The notes below the pieces were generated by a model, which saw only the letters and a list, made by a program, of their open reading frames with translations, was not told where the DNA came from and searched no databases. A DNA stretch of 64,000 bases from Paraspadella gotoi (Eukaryota; Chaetognatha), in assembly GCA_051294375.1 (NCBI GenBank), contig CM119264.1, forward strand, positions 22,011,578-22,075,577. Reading direction: 5' to 3'. Shown piece after piece: positions 36,885-51,259 of this stretch. The stretch's first letter is position 1, and each line of letters starts with the position of its first letter. The position numbers were made by a program, and so were the translations under genes.

Positions 36885-37665
36885 CTCCCACAAAAAGAGA
36901 GTATCCCTCTGTTCTTTTAATGCCAAGAAAAAGCTCCAAGCTCTCTCGTCATTTCGTTAATATCTAGAGAAAGAGTGAGAGACTCGTCGAGGTCAGAGAA
37001 TCAAAGGCTCTCGCTCTCTGTTATGTATAAGTGAATCGAATCGCGAGGAATTTCGCCGCTCGTAAAATCCATAAAAAAAAACTGGCCGCCGCGGGCTTTG
37101 GAGTCGCTATGCCGGTTAAGGGGAGGGGGATAGGCGATTGGTGGGCGTGGGGAAGTGCTGCCTGTAGGGGTTGGGGGTTGGTGTTGCGGTAAAATGACAG
37201 TTTATTAAATGTAAAAGTTCATGGTTTGGACATAAGTTTGACAATAATAATTATAATATAAATTGCTCGTTTCGATGTGATTATTTTTAATGCTGTTTTT
37301 TCTTTTAGATTAGATGAAACTGAATAAATCTTACCTATGTTGCTTTTTAGTCACATGAAATTAATAAAGATAACGAAATGGCAAAAAATTATCTTCTGCG
37401 TAGACAAGGTCAAAATACTGATCTTTGCTAACAATTTTTGTCACTACTGCAACAGACTGAAAGGTCATTATCGTGTGCGTACATAAAGTCGCAAAAAAAA
37501 CCGAATTTTTTGTCAGTATATCCTATATTTTGTATATTTTATGTACTATATCACAACATCGCAAAACTCGAGAGCGACAGAAAAAAAATGAGGACGAAGT
37601 TCGACGCGTCATCCTTCGACTTGAAGGCTTTATAGCTCTCTCTCGGTCGCACTCTCTTTGTCGCG

Positions 37666-37712
<47 letters not shown>

Positions 37713-38621
37713 AGAGAATTTTCATTTCTTTTTATTCTCTTTCCCATTCTCTCTCCTTCGGAGTCGTGGCATGGAACGAGTAGACAATTCTGAAGGACGC
37801 GAATTCTGAAGAAAAAAAGTATCGACGTTTGTCTCCGCCAATTTTTCTTTTCGGCCGAAGATCGAAAGAAGAAAAGTCGGCCAAACGAATAAAAAGAGAG
37901 AGAGAGTCGTTGGTAGTCGCTTCGACGAGGTTGGGGTTTCAAAAAATATGTCCTGATAGAAATTTTAAGTCTGGTGATGAAAATCTTCGTAGATAACTCA
38001 CTTATTTCTAAAAGCAACGTTAATTACAGTACAGAAGTAGGATTTTTGAGATTTAAGAGATGTTTTCTTCTCTCAAATTCAGAAACCAACGAAAAAGAAA
38101 GGAAAATATACTAAAACAGAAGTATAAATTTTTTTTTTAAGTAAGAAAGAAACTCATCGGAAGCTTTTCGCCATAAAACTTTGAATATAAGGAACGAGTG
38201 GGACAGACAGACGAAACGAATAACCGACCGACCGACCATCACCATCTGAAATAAGGTTTCCAGGTGATGGAAAAAGAAAAAATGAGCCAAGAAAAACCGC
38301 GAGGCCCATCCGGTTGGAATCGAATAATTTTTCATAATTACTTTTCATTAGCGTCACGTTGAGTCGAACGCCATTTTGGTTTTTACCGAAGCCTAATCAC
38401 TTTGCAGGGACAGGGAAAGAGGGGGGGTGGATGGGGGGGTGGAAGGGGGCCTGGAGGGCGAAGGTGGTTATTTTTATTCCTTTGCTAAACGAGAGACTTT
38501 TTTTTTTCTTTATTAAAAATTGCAAAATGTGAAATATTAATGGGGGAATTAGTTTCTGAAAGACTTGTTTTAAATATGCCCTTCTAATTTTTTTCTTGAC
38601 TTTGAGAAAGACAGAAAAAAA
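35922..38621. other. Intergenic DNA with microsatellites, no confident gene
   Basis: (CT)n at 36,789-36,885 and (GA)n at 37,665-37,715. A plus-strand frame at 36,109-36,369 (MISGLQKENLELSSVENTIV...) begins protein-like but ends in an Asp run from a (GAC)n patch; an acceptor-like TTTTGCAG precedes it at about 36,077. A minus-strand ATGGCG in CCAAAATGGCG at 38,374 gives only six codons. None is called a gene. Confidence 0.4.
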
Positions 38622-39984
<1,363 letters not shown>

Positions 39985-41332
39985 GAGTCATCATTAACGA
40001 TTCCACTCTTTGCCTCCGACTCAGTGAGATCTCAGTCGGTGACCGGGACTTCCATTGCCGCTATTCTGCAAACAAGACGTCGTGATTTCCCCGGGAGTCG
40101 AGGAAATGCAGATGCGGGATCGTCACTATGGCGACGACGAAAGCGTGACATTATTCGGAGGCGCTGACGATAACTGTGACGCGAGGGGCCAAAGACTTTT
40201 GACCTTTTAAAGAGGAAAACAAAAAGGAAAAGAGAAAAGGAAAAGGGGAGAAAGATAATGGCAAAGGAATGAAAAATAAAAATCTAAATAATTTTGGGAG
40301 AAAATCAAGAAATAAAAGAAACTAATTGAACGAAGGAATAAGAGAGGTGAAAAAAAGGGAATAAAAAGCAGATTGTGAGAGGAAAAAGATCTTTAGGAAA
40401 AAAAAAAGGAGAAATCGGAAATGAAAGAGGAACAATCACGGAAACGAGTAACAAGAGAAAGAGACAGAGAAAGGAAAAAAAGGAAAAAGGAAAAAAGAGG
40501 ATCTGGAGGCCGAAGAAAAGGAGGAGGTGAAAATTGCCCGCTGAGTTTAAACAATCAGGAAAAGGGAAATGTCGACGGCCGCGGTTTAAAAGGCGGGAAA
40601 TCATTTAATCAATCAATCAATCAAAAAATCAATCAGAACGTGAGTTTAGGTGGAGTACAAAAACGACAAAAGAGAAAGAAAAGAAAGGTGAAACCGAGAA
40701 AGTAAACAATGAGAGAGAGAGATATAGAGAGAGAGAGAGAGAGAATGGGTTCCCTGCAGAGGAAATGGTTTTGTGGAATCATTTCTCGTGAATAGATGCC
40801 TCACGTTCGAGCAAACTTCTCCGTCTCATCGTCCTCTTGTGAAGAGTCACGGGGGCTTATTTGGTTTCCATCGTCAACTCTCAATTTTTTCCTCGCTTTT
40901 CTCAGAAATCGAGTTTTAAGCGACTAGTTTAGGACACAGTCTCTTTTTTTTTCTCCTTTATTTTATTGGATCTTTTAAAATATATTTTTCCTCTCTTTGC
41001 CTTTGTACTTGTTTTTTTCCTACGGTTTCTAATTGAATTCAGAACTAATATCAGATTTAACTAAAGAAAATTTTTACTGAGCTATTTTTAGTTATTCTTT
41101 CTACGAGGTCAAAAAGGATTTATAAAGGTCACGAAAAAAAAAAATATTGGTGTCGGTTTAATTGTTCGGCCCATGTTTTTCCCTCCGCAAACAAATAAAG
41201 CCGTTGCCCCGACGACGACCACAACGACGACGACGCCGACCCGGCGAAACAACAACAATGTCGACGCCGCGACCCTTGACCACAAAAGGGCACGCCCATG
41301 CCTGACGCTCTAGGTCGACTCGAATCCATTAC

Positions 41333-41357
41333 TGACGTCACTTCCGGTAGACGTCAC
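41333..41357. promoter_or_regulatory. CRE-ETS-CRE motif cluster, possible core promoter
   Basis: A palindromic CRE (TGACGTCA, 41,333-41,340) is followed without a gap by CTTCCGG, the core of an ETS/GABP site (41,341-41,347), and three bases later by a second CRE-like GACGTCAC (41,350-41,357). The cluster lies in a CpG-richer patch. CREB and ETS sites at this spacing are typical of ubiquitous animal promoters. No adjoining gene or transcription start could be identified on either strand, so this is a motif-based inference. Confidence 0.35.
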
Positions 41358-43333
41358 GCACCGGTCCGCCGCGGTTCAGGGTTACGCACCCTGCTTTTTA
41401 AAGGGAAAGACAGACCTCGATGTCGAGACTTGAAAGGATTCAGTCCTTAACGAAATGTTCTTCGGTCGTTGGTCCTTGACGTTGCAGCTCGTCGTTGTCC
41501 AACTTCTCGATAATTCTTCGGTGGCGCAAGCGCAAAAAAAAATGGGGGAGGGGGTGAAAAAAACTGAAAAAAAAATGTTCTCTTCCATGAAAGAAAGGCT
41601 CGTTTGGTTAAAGGCAAAAGTTTAGTTAAAGTAGGCTAAAATTTAGCTCGTTTGTGGATATGTGAGATGTGATGAATATAAAATTAAATGAGATGTGAAG
41701 AGCTGAAATAATAAGCGAAGAGTTCAACTCACTACCATTATATTCTATTTATTTAGTATCACAGACTCGTGACCTCCGACCCCTCTCTTGCATCCCTACA
41801 CCACCCCTTCTCGTCATGTCCCCCCCCCATTTCACGCTTCCTAATCGCGCCTCGTCACCCAAAACCGTCCAACCTCGAACTAAGTTGTCACCACAATTAA
41901 GCCATCTGCCCTTCTGGATCTTTCTTGGGAAGTCACGGATCCTCTTCACTCACTTAGTCGTCACTCAAGAACATAGGTTTTCGCTTCGAGACTTCTCGCA
42001 CTACAAGTGCCATCAAAAGTCTTCGGGACAGAAATAAATAAATAATAATAAACCTCATACCAGAACATATCATACCATAAGAAGAACATTATCCATTGGA
42101 CCAAGGTCCATTGTCAATTGGACAATGTCCAATGTCCCTAGTTCTTCTTGTGTCAAGCCTTTTCGCGTTTACCAATTCTTCAGAGTTTAAGCAAAGATCT
42201 GTGATCCTTCGACGTCACCCTGATTCCATCAACAACAAGTTGCGGTTTCTTTAAAGAAAAAGGGGCGTAGAGTGCAGAGGGAGTGACGGAGAACAAATGA
42301 GGTGAGTGAATCACTTTTCGAATCTTGGCTTAGATGTCTTGAAAGGTTTTCGTTTTGTAAACCGTTTCTCGCTAATACGGTTTAAGTTTTGGAAAAGTTT
42401 TTTTTTTACAATTGTAGCTTCATGCGTTTTATTTATAATTCAACACGTTTGATTAAGTAGAGCGTTGTTACTGTATTGTAAGATAATATGCCCATACAGC
42501 CATTCGCGTGTTCCCGCTGAAAAAATAACGATAACCAGCGACTAAGCCTTAACGATACCAAATTCCTAACCAACCGTCGTTTCCTATTGATTCTCTACAA
42601 TCGCCACCAACCACTAGTACGTCCTCTCGGGTCATCCCCAAAGCCATGAAATACTCCACCCCGAAACACCATAAACAGCGCCACCTCTAAAGGGGTCGAC
42701 GCTCGACTCCAACCAATCTTCGCCTCTTTTCCTTTTCCGGTTCGTCGACCTCGTCCATTGCGCGTTTCTGCCACAAGAAAATCCCGTCCCGTCGCGAGGG
42801 TTTAAAAGACGACGACGCCCTCTCTTAAACCAATCGGGATCGAGCAATATACCAACTGCCAATGAAAAACCTCATTTCTCTCTTAACAATTTTTATTTTT
42901 TTTATAAATTAAACTAATCGAAAGAATTTTGTAACGAGCCGCCAAAAAAAGCCTTTTGACTTTTGAGATCAATTTGACACGAACTTCCATCACGCCGACA
43001 AGGACAAGTTGAATCAGCAAAATTTTCTTGCCGATGATTTTTCAACTCGTTTCTCCTTTTGAAATTTCTGTCAAAGTTCAAATTGTATTCAAAGAAAAAC
43101 GATTCAACAATTTATGAGCCTCTTATAAATTTTTTTTGGAAATATACCAAATTCGAAACGAATATTACAAAAATGACATCTCAGAGCTCCTGTTTAAAAA
43201 AAATTGCTGCAGCAGCAATGACGAAGACAAGAGCAAGAAGAGGACATTCTTCAAGGAGCCAGACCCAAAGGAAAGTCGACAATGACGTCAAAGAAGACGA
43301 GAAAAAAAAAGAAGAAGAAGAAGAAGACGACGA

Positions 43334-43343
43334 NNNNNNNNNN
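43334..43343. other. Assembly gap, 10 N, in a trinucleotide array
   Basis: Interrupts (GAA)n/(GAC)n; array length is therefore uncertain. Confidence 0.95.
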
Positions 43344-43601
43344 GACGACGACGACGACGACGACTTCATCACCACAAAAAAGTCATGACTCAGCGCTGCG
43401 ACTTTTTTTGAGACTTTTTGAGACCGTTCTCCAAAAAAGTGGGTCACTTATGATGGCGTCAGAATCCAATAACTGAGTCGTTTTCCTCTCAGGGAAGACC
43501 ATTTCAGTTTCTTTGGGGTGGACGAGGGTGGAACAGCGGTTAAACGACAACCTGCCCAGGGAGTGGGATTGGAGTTTGGGTGTCACGGCCGTCCCATGGT
43601 C

Positions 43602-44933
<1,332 letters not shown>

Positions 44934-44958
44934 NNNNNNNNNNNNNNNNNNNNNNNNN
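44934..44958. other. Assembly gap, 25 N, just before the right inverted arm
   Basis: Fixed-size gap some 40 bases left of the (GA)n tract that begins the right arm of the inverted duplication. Confidence 0.95.
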
Positions 44959-44997
44959 ACACAATTTAGTTGAAATTTTCAAACGACGGGTAGAGAC

Positions 44998-44998
<1 letters not shown>

Positions 44999-45034
<36 letters not shown>

Positions 45035-46388
45035 TGGAGAGAGAGAGAGCTAGTCGTGCGGATTGTTGTGTTTGGCAAGACGCTTCCTGTAAAGCTTTTT
45101 AAATATTCTAAGTGAAAAGTTAAAAAAAATATTGTCGCGCGGTTTGACCGTTAAACGCAAATGGTTTTCGTTTGAGACGCGCTGGGAAGATGGAGCGTTT
45201 ACAAGCTTGTGAGCCCAAATTTTGCGCTCTTCGCATGACAGTTCTCTTAGTATCTGTTCTGGTTTGTTAATTACATGCGAGGTATCGGCTCGTCCTGTCG
45301 CAAGCGCGGTTAACTATGCTGTCAACTGAAGAGGGGGAAGGAGTTGAAGAGGGAAAGTCGTCATAGTGAATGGAAGAAGGGGAAAACGGGGAAAAAAGGA
45401 AAGAGGTGAAAAAAATTGAAAAAGATAAGGAGGGATGTGTCTAATGTCTATTGTCTAATGGTATACTCGTTTTTGTTTTGTTGTGATAGCTTAGCGCAAT
45501 CTTTTAGTTTATTAGTACTACAAGTACAAAATTAGGATGTTGTCCTAAGATTGTCCGACGACTTGTCTATTGCTAATTCCCTGTATTTTGAATTTTGGTG
45601 TTTTCATGTTTCATTCTTTTTCTCCCACTCCCAATTGGTTACGCGCAAAGCTCTTTTTGTGATGATTGTCAATTTTTACTCTAATAATGTTTTATTTTTA
45701 TTTTATGACGTTATATTTTACACAGTACCGATTCAACATTCACTATAAAAAAAGCATAATTTATTTTCTTTTTATCGATATTTTGGTGTTCCTAATGTCT
45801 TCCCTTCTTTTTTTTCCTTCGCCTGTGGTAGCCAATCTTTGATATTTGCGGCGTTTCTTTTTCATTTATCCTCCCAATCCTATGTGTTGTCCTTTCCGTG
45901 TTTTTTTTTAATCGTCAACGAGGTTTGTCACTTCCTCTTTGTCTCTCCCCCCATGTGTTCCGATTTCCGTTCGGACTCGGGTTGCGTCGAAAAGATGACA
46001 GAAAAGTCGCCTCAAGTGGCGGCGGGAATTAAAGCCTGTTCGGAATCCGGAGAGGGCGTAACTTTGGATTAACCTGCAGGTCGAGGGCTGGCTTATTCTA
46101 GAAAGAGGCGCTCGCCTCTCGTAGTCCTCTAGCTTCAGTCTCTATCGTCTCTGTTACACTTCTCTTTTCTCTCACTTTCTCTTCTAGTTTTTTCTCTTTA
46201 TAATTCTCTCTTCCTCTATCTTCTCTCTCTTCATCTCTTCACGACATCTCGTCTCTCTTTGCAATCGTTGGAAGACGATGATAAGTTTTTTGTTCTCGCA
46301 AAATAAAGAACAATTTGTTCCTTTTAATACATATATATCTCCTAAAAGACATTTCGTACGCAAAAACATTTTTTTGGAGTTTCAATTT

Positions 46389-46393
<5 letters not shown>
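44999..46393 (-). repeat. Inverted duplication, right arm
   Basis: Reverse complement of 38,622-39,860, carrying more single-base insertions than the left arm. The match starts at the (GA)n tract (44,999-45,050) and stops at about 46,393, where a (GAC)n array begins in place of the sequence left of 38,622. Confidence 0.85.

Positions 46394-46424
<31 letters not shown>
46394..46424. repeat. (GAC)n microsatellite
   Basis: About ten GAC units at the outer boundary of the right inverted arm. Confidence 0.95.
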
Positions 46425-47701
<1,277 letters not shown>

Positions 47702-48202
47702 AGGGGAAAAGGTAGGCTTTGAAAGACAAACACTCATGGCGTTGCTAAACGAAGCTGTATACAAATGTACAGAGAAGCGAAAAAATGTACGATTTTGAAA
47801 GCACAACGAAACACTGGACTAACAAGCTTTAGATGTCGACAGCGATAGCGAGATTTTAATATAATATAATATAATACAATATCGTCAACGCAAGAGAAAA
47901 AAAAGGAAGACCTACAAAACAAAAAAGTTAAAAATAAAATTGGAAGAGAATGAAGATAAAAGAAAAAGGTTAAGTGAGGTGAGAGAAAGAGAAAAGAAAA
48001 GAGATAAGAAAGGTGAGACTGTGAGACGCAACAAACAAAAAACATCACGAAGACGCGAAATAGAAAAACATTTAAAAAAGAGACTTAAAACGAACTGCAT
48101 TTGTATAGATTTTTCAAACAAACGAATTTAACGATCGAAGGTTTCTCCCCCGATACCGAGTTTCGATAAAATATTAACCTTATCCGCCGAAGAGGCCGCA
48201 GC

Positions 48203-48231
48203 TGCCGCCGCCGCCGCCGCCGCCGCCGCCG
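48203..48231. repeat. (GCC)n run in the 3' flank of the small gene
   Basis: About nine GCC units roughly 100 bases beyond the stop codon of the minus-strand gene, probably within its 3' UTR if the transcript extends that far. No AATAAA was found on the minus strand nearby. Confidence 0.85.
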
Positions 48232-48331
48232 TCATTCAGCCGCCGATCTCCGCAAGGACCGCCTGAATTTTTGAGGCCCCAATGCGGCGTCGTCGGCGTC
48301 GCAGCTGGAGACTTTGAGGCAGCGGCCGGCG

Positions 48332-48905
48332 CTACTTCGCCTTGGCCGGCGCCGGCGCCGCCGTTTGAGCGGCGCGAATCTCCTTGGCTTTCTTGGCGAT
48401 GTCCTCCAGTCTGGCCTCGCAGTCGGTCAGTCGGCCCATCAAAAGCTCCTGGGAAGAAAGGGAAAACGGCGAGGGGGAAGAGTAAATGCTGATGGTGGAA
48501 GTGATTATGTTAAGTGATAGTGATGATGATGGTGGAAGTGATAATGTTAAGTGATAGTGATGATGATGGTGGAAGTGATAATGTTAAGTGATAGTGATGA
48601 TGATGGTAATGGACGAATGACAGGAAAACTGGAAAAAGCAATAAAAGTAAACGATGCAGAAGAATATAATGATCGTTGTTTAGAAAACTGACTTTTAGGA
48701 CAACGTTGTACAAAATTTAAAAGGTTTTAGGTATACCTAAAAGGGCTCACAATTAATAACACTTACGATTTGTCAAAACCCTATCCGAGACAGACAGGCC
48801 CAACGTCTCTTTCTTCCAAACACTCACCTGGTTGCAGGCGATGGTGTCCAACTTGTCCAGCCTTCCCACAATCTGGGCCAATTTCTCTTCCATAACGTCC
48901 GCCAT
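48332..48905 (-). CDS. Small two-exon coiled-coil protein, 64 residues, function unknown
   Basis: Coding exon 1 is 48,905-48,828 (26 codons) and exon 2 is 48,448-48,332 (38 codons plus TAG), joined in phase 0. The donor reads CAG|GTGAGT, a perfect consensus; the acceptor is a pyrimidine run, TTTTCCCTTTCTTCCCAG, before GAG. The ATG lies in AAAAAATGGCGG, and an in-frame TAG 15 bases upstream fixes the start. The protein begins MADVMEEKLAQIVGRLDKLD. Residues 5-47 show a 3-4 spacing (M5, L9, I12, L16, L19, A23, Q26, M30, L33, L40, A44, A47) typical of a parallel coiled coil, with cysteines at 24 and 36, then a basic helix and an Ala/Pro/Lys tail. There is no signal peptide or membrane segment, so it is probably cytosolic or nuclear and acts as an oligomer or adaptor. 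I do not recognise the family. Further 5' non-coding exons are likely. Confidence 0.72.
48449..48827 (-). other. Intron of the small coiled-coil gene, 379 bp
   Basis: GT-AG intron in phase 0. It contains a 37-bp minisatellite near its 3' end and otherwise AT-rich DNA. Its boundaries rest on the consensus donor and acceptor and on the preserved frame across them. Confidence 0.72.
48489..48605. repeat. 37-bp minisatellite inside the intron, three units
   Basis: GGTGGAAGTGATAATGTTAA followed by a GTGATAGTGATGAT stretch occurs three times with almost no divergence, which suggests recent expansion. It ends about 40 bases from the acceptor side of the intron. Confidence 0.9.
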
Positions 48906-49120
48906 TTTTTCCAACTTCTATTTATTCGCCTGGAAACGAGAAAAGAACGAATAAAGAAAGCGCTAATAAAATATCAAAAGAATTCAACGCGAAAGAAAAA
49001 AAAACGCTCGAAGTGAAGCAAAGACCAAAAACCAAGGCAGTTACTCGTTACAACTACTTCACGGTGAAGCATTCTAGCAGTCGCTTGCAGTCAGCCTGAA
49101 GAGGCTCTCGATCCAATAGG
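48906..49120 (-). promoter_or_regulatory. Likely 5' UTR, leader intron and promoter of the small gene
   Basis: On the minus strand a second acceptor-like run (TTCTTTTCTCGTTTCCAG) ends at 48,930, putting the start of the ATG-bearing exon at 48,929 and implying a non-coding exon upstream. A CCAAT motif (plus strand, 49,113-49,117) lies about 210 bases upstream of the ATG, just before a (GA)n tract. No TATA box was seen. The position of the first exon is not resolved. Confidence 0.35.
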
Positions 49121-49157
49121 CGAGAGAGAGACAAGAGGGAAAGAGAGAGAGAGAGAG

Positions 49158-49209
<52 letters not shown>

Positions 49210-49215
49210 AGAGAG
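49118..49215. repeat. (GA)n microsatellite
   Basis: Imperfect GA array next to the presumed promoter of the small gene. Confidence 0.9.
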
Positions 49216-49827
49216 AGGTTATCTTGGCCTCCAACTTGAGTAGCGCAAAAATGATTTCACGACGCACGACGACGACGACGACGACGGACAATGACGATCG
49301 CTCTTCTCAACCTTCTCCCCCCCTTGCCCCCCCCACCCAACATCTTAAGCGATTTCTTCTCCAAAAATGTTTCGCGATATAAAGTCAACGAGGGCGAAGC
49401 GCTTTTTTTTTTAAATCGACGAATAAAATCGGCGAATGTTTTTCATAGTCACGTGACTTATCTCCGAAGCGAAAATCAATTTCGAAGAGAAAAATGTTTT
49501 TTTGTGGCTGAAAAATGATCGAAAGTCGAGGATTCGTGAGCAGCGGCGAGAGACCGAAGCATAGACACCATGGATGGTGGATGCTCGAAAAGCCAATTCG
49601 AGGCGATTAAGCCATGACTTCGTGAATATTGTAAAGGTCATTTATCAATGTAGTCAGGCTTTGATGCTTCCAACAAATATCGGGAAGATAAAGATATGGA
49701 GCGATGAAAAACATACAAACTTTGCTGTTTTAATCTCTATAAATCCTGTACCGAAACGACTGAAATCAAAACCATCTCTAATATATCACCACGATCGTGC
49801 AACGATCACTGCGCAATGAACCCGACC

Positions 49828-49890
<63 letters not shown>

Positions 49891-50206
49891 ACTTTTAATC
49901 TCTCTCAAAATAAACTCTTTTCAAATTTTTAATCTCTTGTCTCTAAGCTTTATTCATGTTTTGGTTCTTTCATCCTTTTCTTTTCCTCAAACTTCGTATT
50001 TTTAATTGTTTAATCAACATAGATGCAGAGCATGATGTGAAATTTAGCGGTCGTGTCTTACCCAGTAAAATAATAGTATTAAAAAAAATATGTAAAATGG
50101 GTGTAATAAGTAAACATTCTCCGATTAAAGAATTTAATATTCAAATAATTATTGTATTCGAATAAAGCTTAAAACATTAGCAGTCGTGAAATCCTATAAT
50201 TGACTA
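49216..50206. other. Spacer, no confident gene
   Basis: (GAC)n at about 49,262-49,286 and (CT)n at 49,832-49,888. Overlapping frames on both strands around 49,411-49,819 have mixed composition (for example MVDARKANSRRLSHDFVNIV from 49,574), but no domain or splice context could be assigned. Confidence 0.4.
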
Positions 50207-50310
50207 TATCATCAAAATCAAAACCAAAATCAAAATCAAAATCAAAATAATCAAAATCAAAATCAAAATCAAAATCAAAATCAAAATCAAAATCAAAATC
50301 TAAATCAAAA
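50207..50310. repeat. (ATCAAA)n array
   Basis: Hexamer array that runs directly into the left 52-bp inverted repeat at 50,311, whose outer end TCGTCAAAATC resembles the array unit. The array may have grown out of the end of that repeat. Confidence 0.9.
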
Positions 50311-50690
50311 TCGTCAAAATCTGTTTCACAAACATTTTAATTTTCATGAAATATTCTTGGTTTTTTTGGGAGGTTATATTATAACAACTTTTCATACAAT
50401 TGAAACATTCTTTGAAATATTTTCCACTTCATTGATAGGGAAGCCAGGTACTCTGGGAGTGAATAAACGAGACTGTGAGAGAGTCTTGATTGAAAGCTTG
50501 CAGGGACCTGCTATGTCATTATCTTGTAAGAGTGATGGAGGCCTTAAACCACCAAAGCCTGTCCAAAGTCAGGGGCAAGATAGCTTATTTATTAAATGAA
50601 TGGATAATTTTTATATTGGTTGTACCAATTTCATTTATAACCAAGAATATTTCATGAAAATTAAAATGTTTTTGAAACAGATTTTGATGA
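50311..50690. mobile_element. R1 copy 5 bracketed by 52-bp inverted repeats
   Basis: 50,311-50,362 is the reverse complement of 50,639-50,690 with 50 of 52 positions matching. Between them lies the most complete R1 copy (about 50,384-50,634), including the GAATAAACGAGACTG and AGGGACCTGCTATGTC blocks. The full structure is 380 bp and could fold back on itself. The architecture resembles a MITE or foldback element, but other R1 copies do not show these outer repeats. It could also be R1 inserted into a pre-existing hairpin sequence. Confidence 0.7.
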
Positions 50691-51203
50691 CGTATTCATC
50701 CGGGTATATTTTTTTAAGAAAAAAAAAAAAAAAAAGAAAAGTCGTTTCTCGGCTAATGAAGCCTCTTTATTCGAAGTACCTGGATCATTGGATCAACGGT
50801 TAACGAGGCGCGGCTTCGGGGCGCGAATGCTCTTTCCTCAATTTCATTTCGAGGGGAAAAAAGGGATTAAGATGGATTAGATGCGGTGTCAGGAAATTAA
50901 TCAAACTCGTTAGGAGAATCACTCATTTTATCAAAATAATATTAGGGTTACGATTTTAATTACCTTTAGTCGCTAGGCGATTATTAAAAATCTCAATATT
51001 AAACAATTAAAATGAAAAAAAAAAACCAAATGACAAATCGATAAAAAATTCACGTGGACGATCGCATCGACGCGTTCCTTCGTGAGACTTTCCGATTCGA
51101 GAGTCGCGACTCCTCTTTTCAGGCTGTAAGATTTTCTTCCCCGCTTCTCCTCTCTCTTCTCTCTCTTCTCTCCCTCTCTCTCTCTCTCTCCCTCTCCTCT
51201 CTC

Positions 51204-51259
<56 letters not shown>

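Noticed and set aside
42093-42135. Imperfect palindrome of CCATTGGACC and GGACAATGTCC type motifs
   Set aside because: Pairing is short and broken by mismatches; not distinguishable from a local low-complexity duplication.
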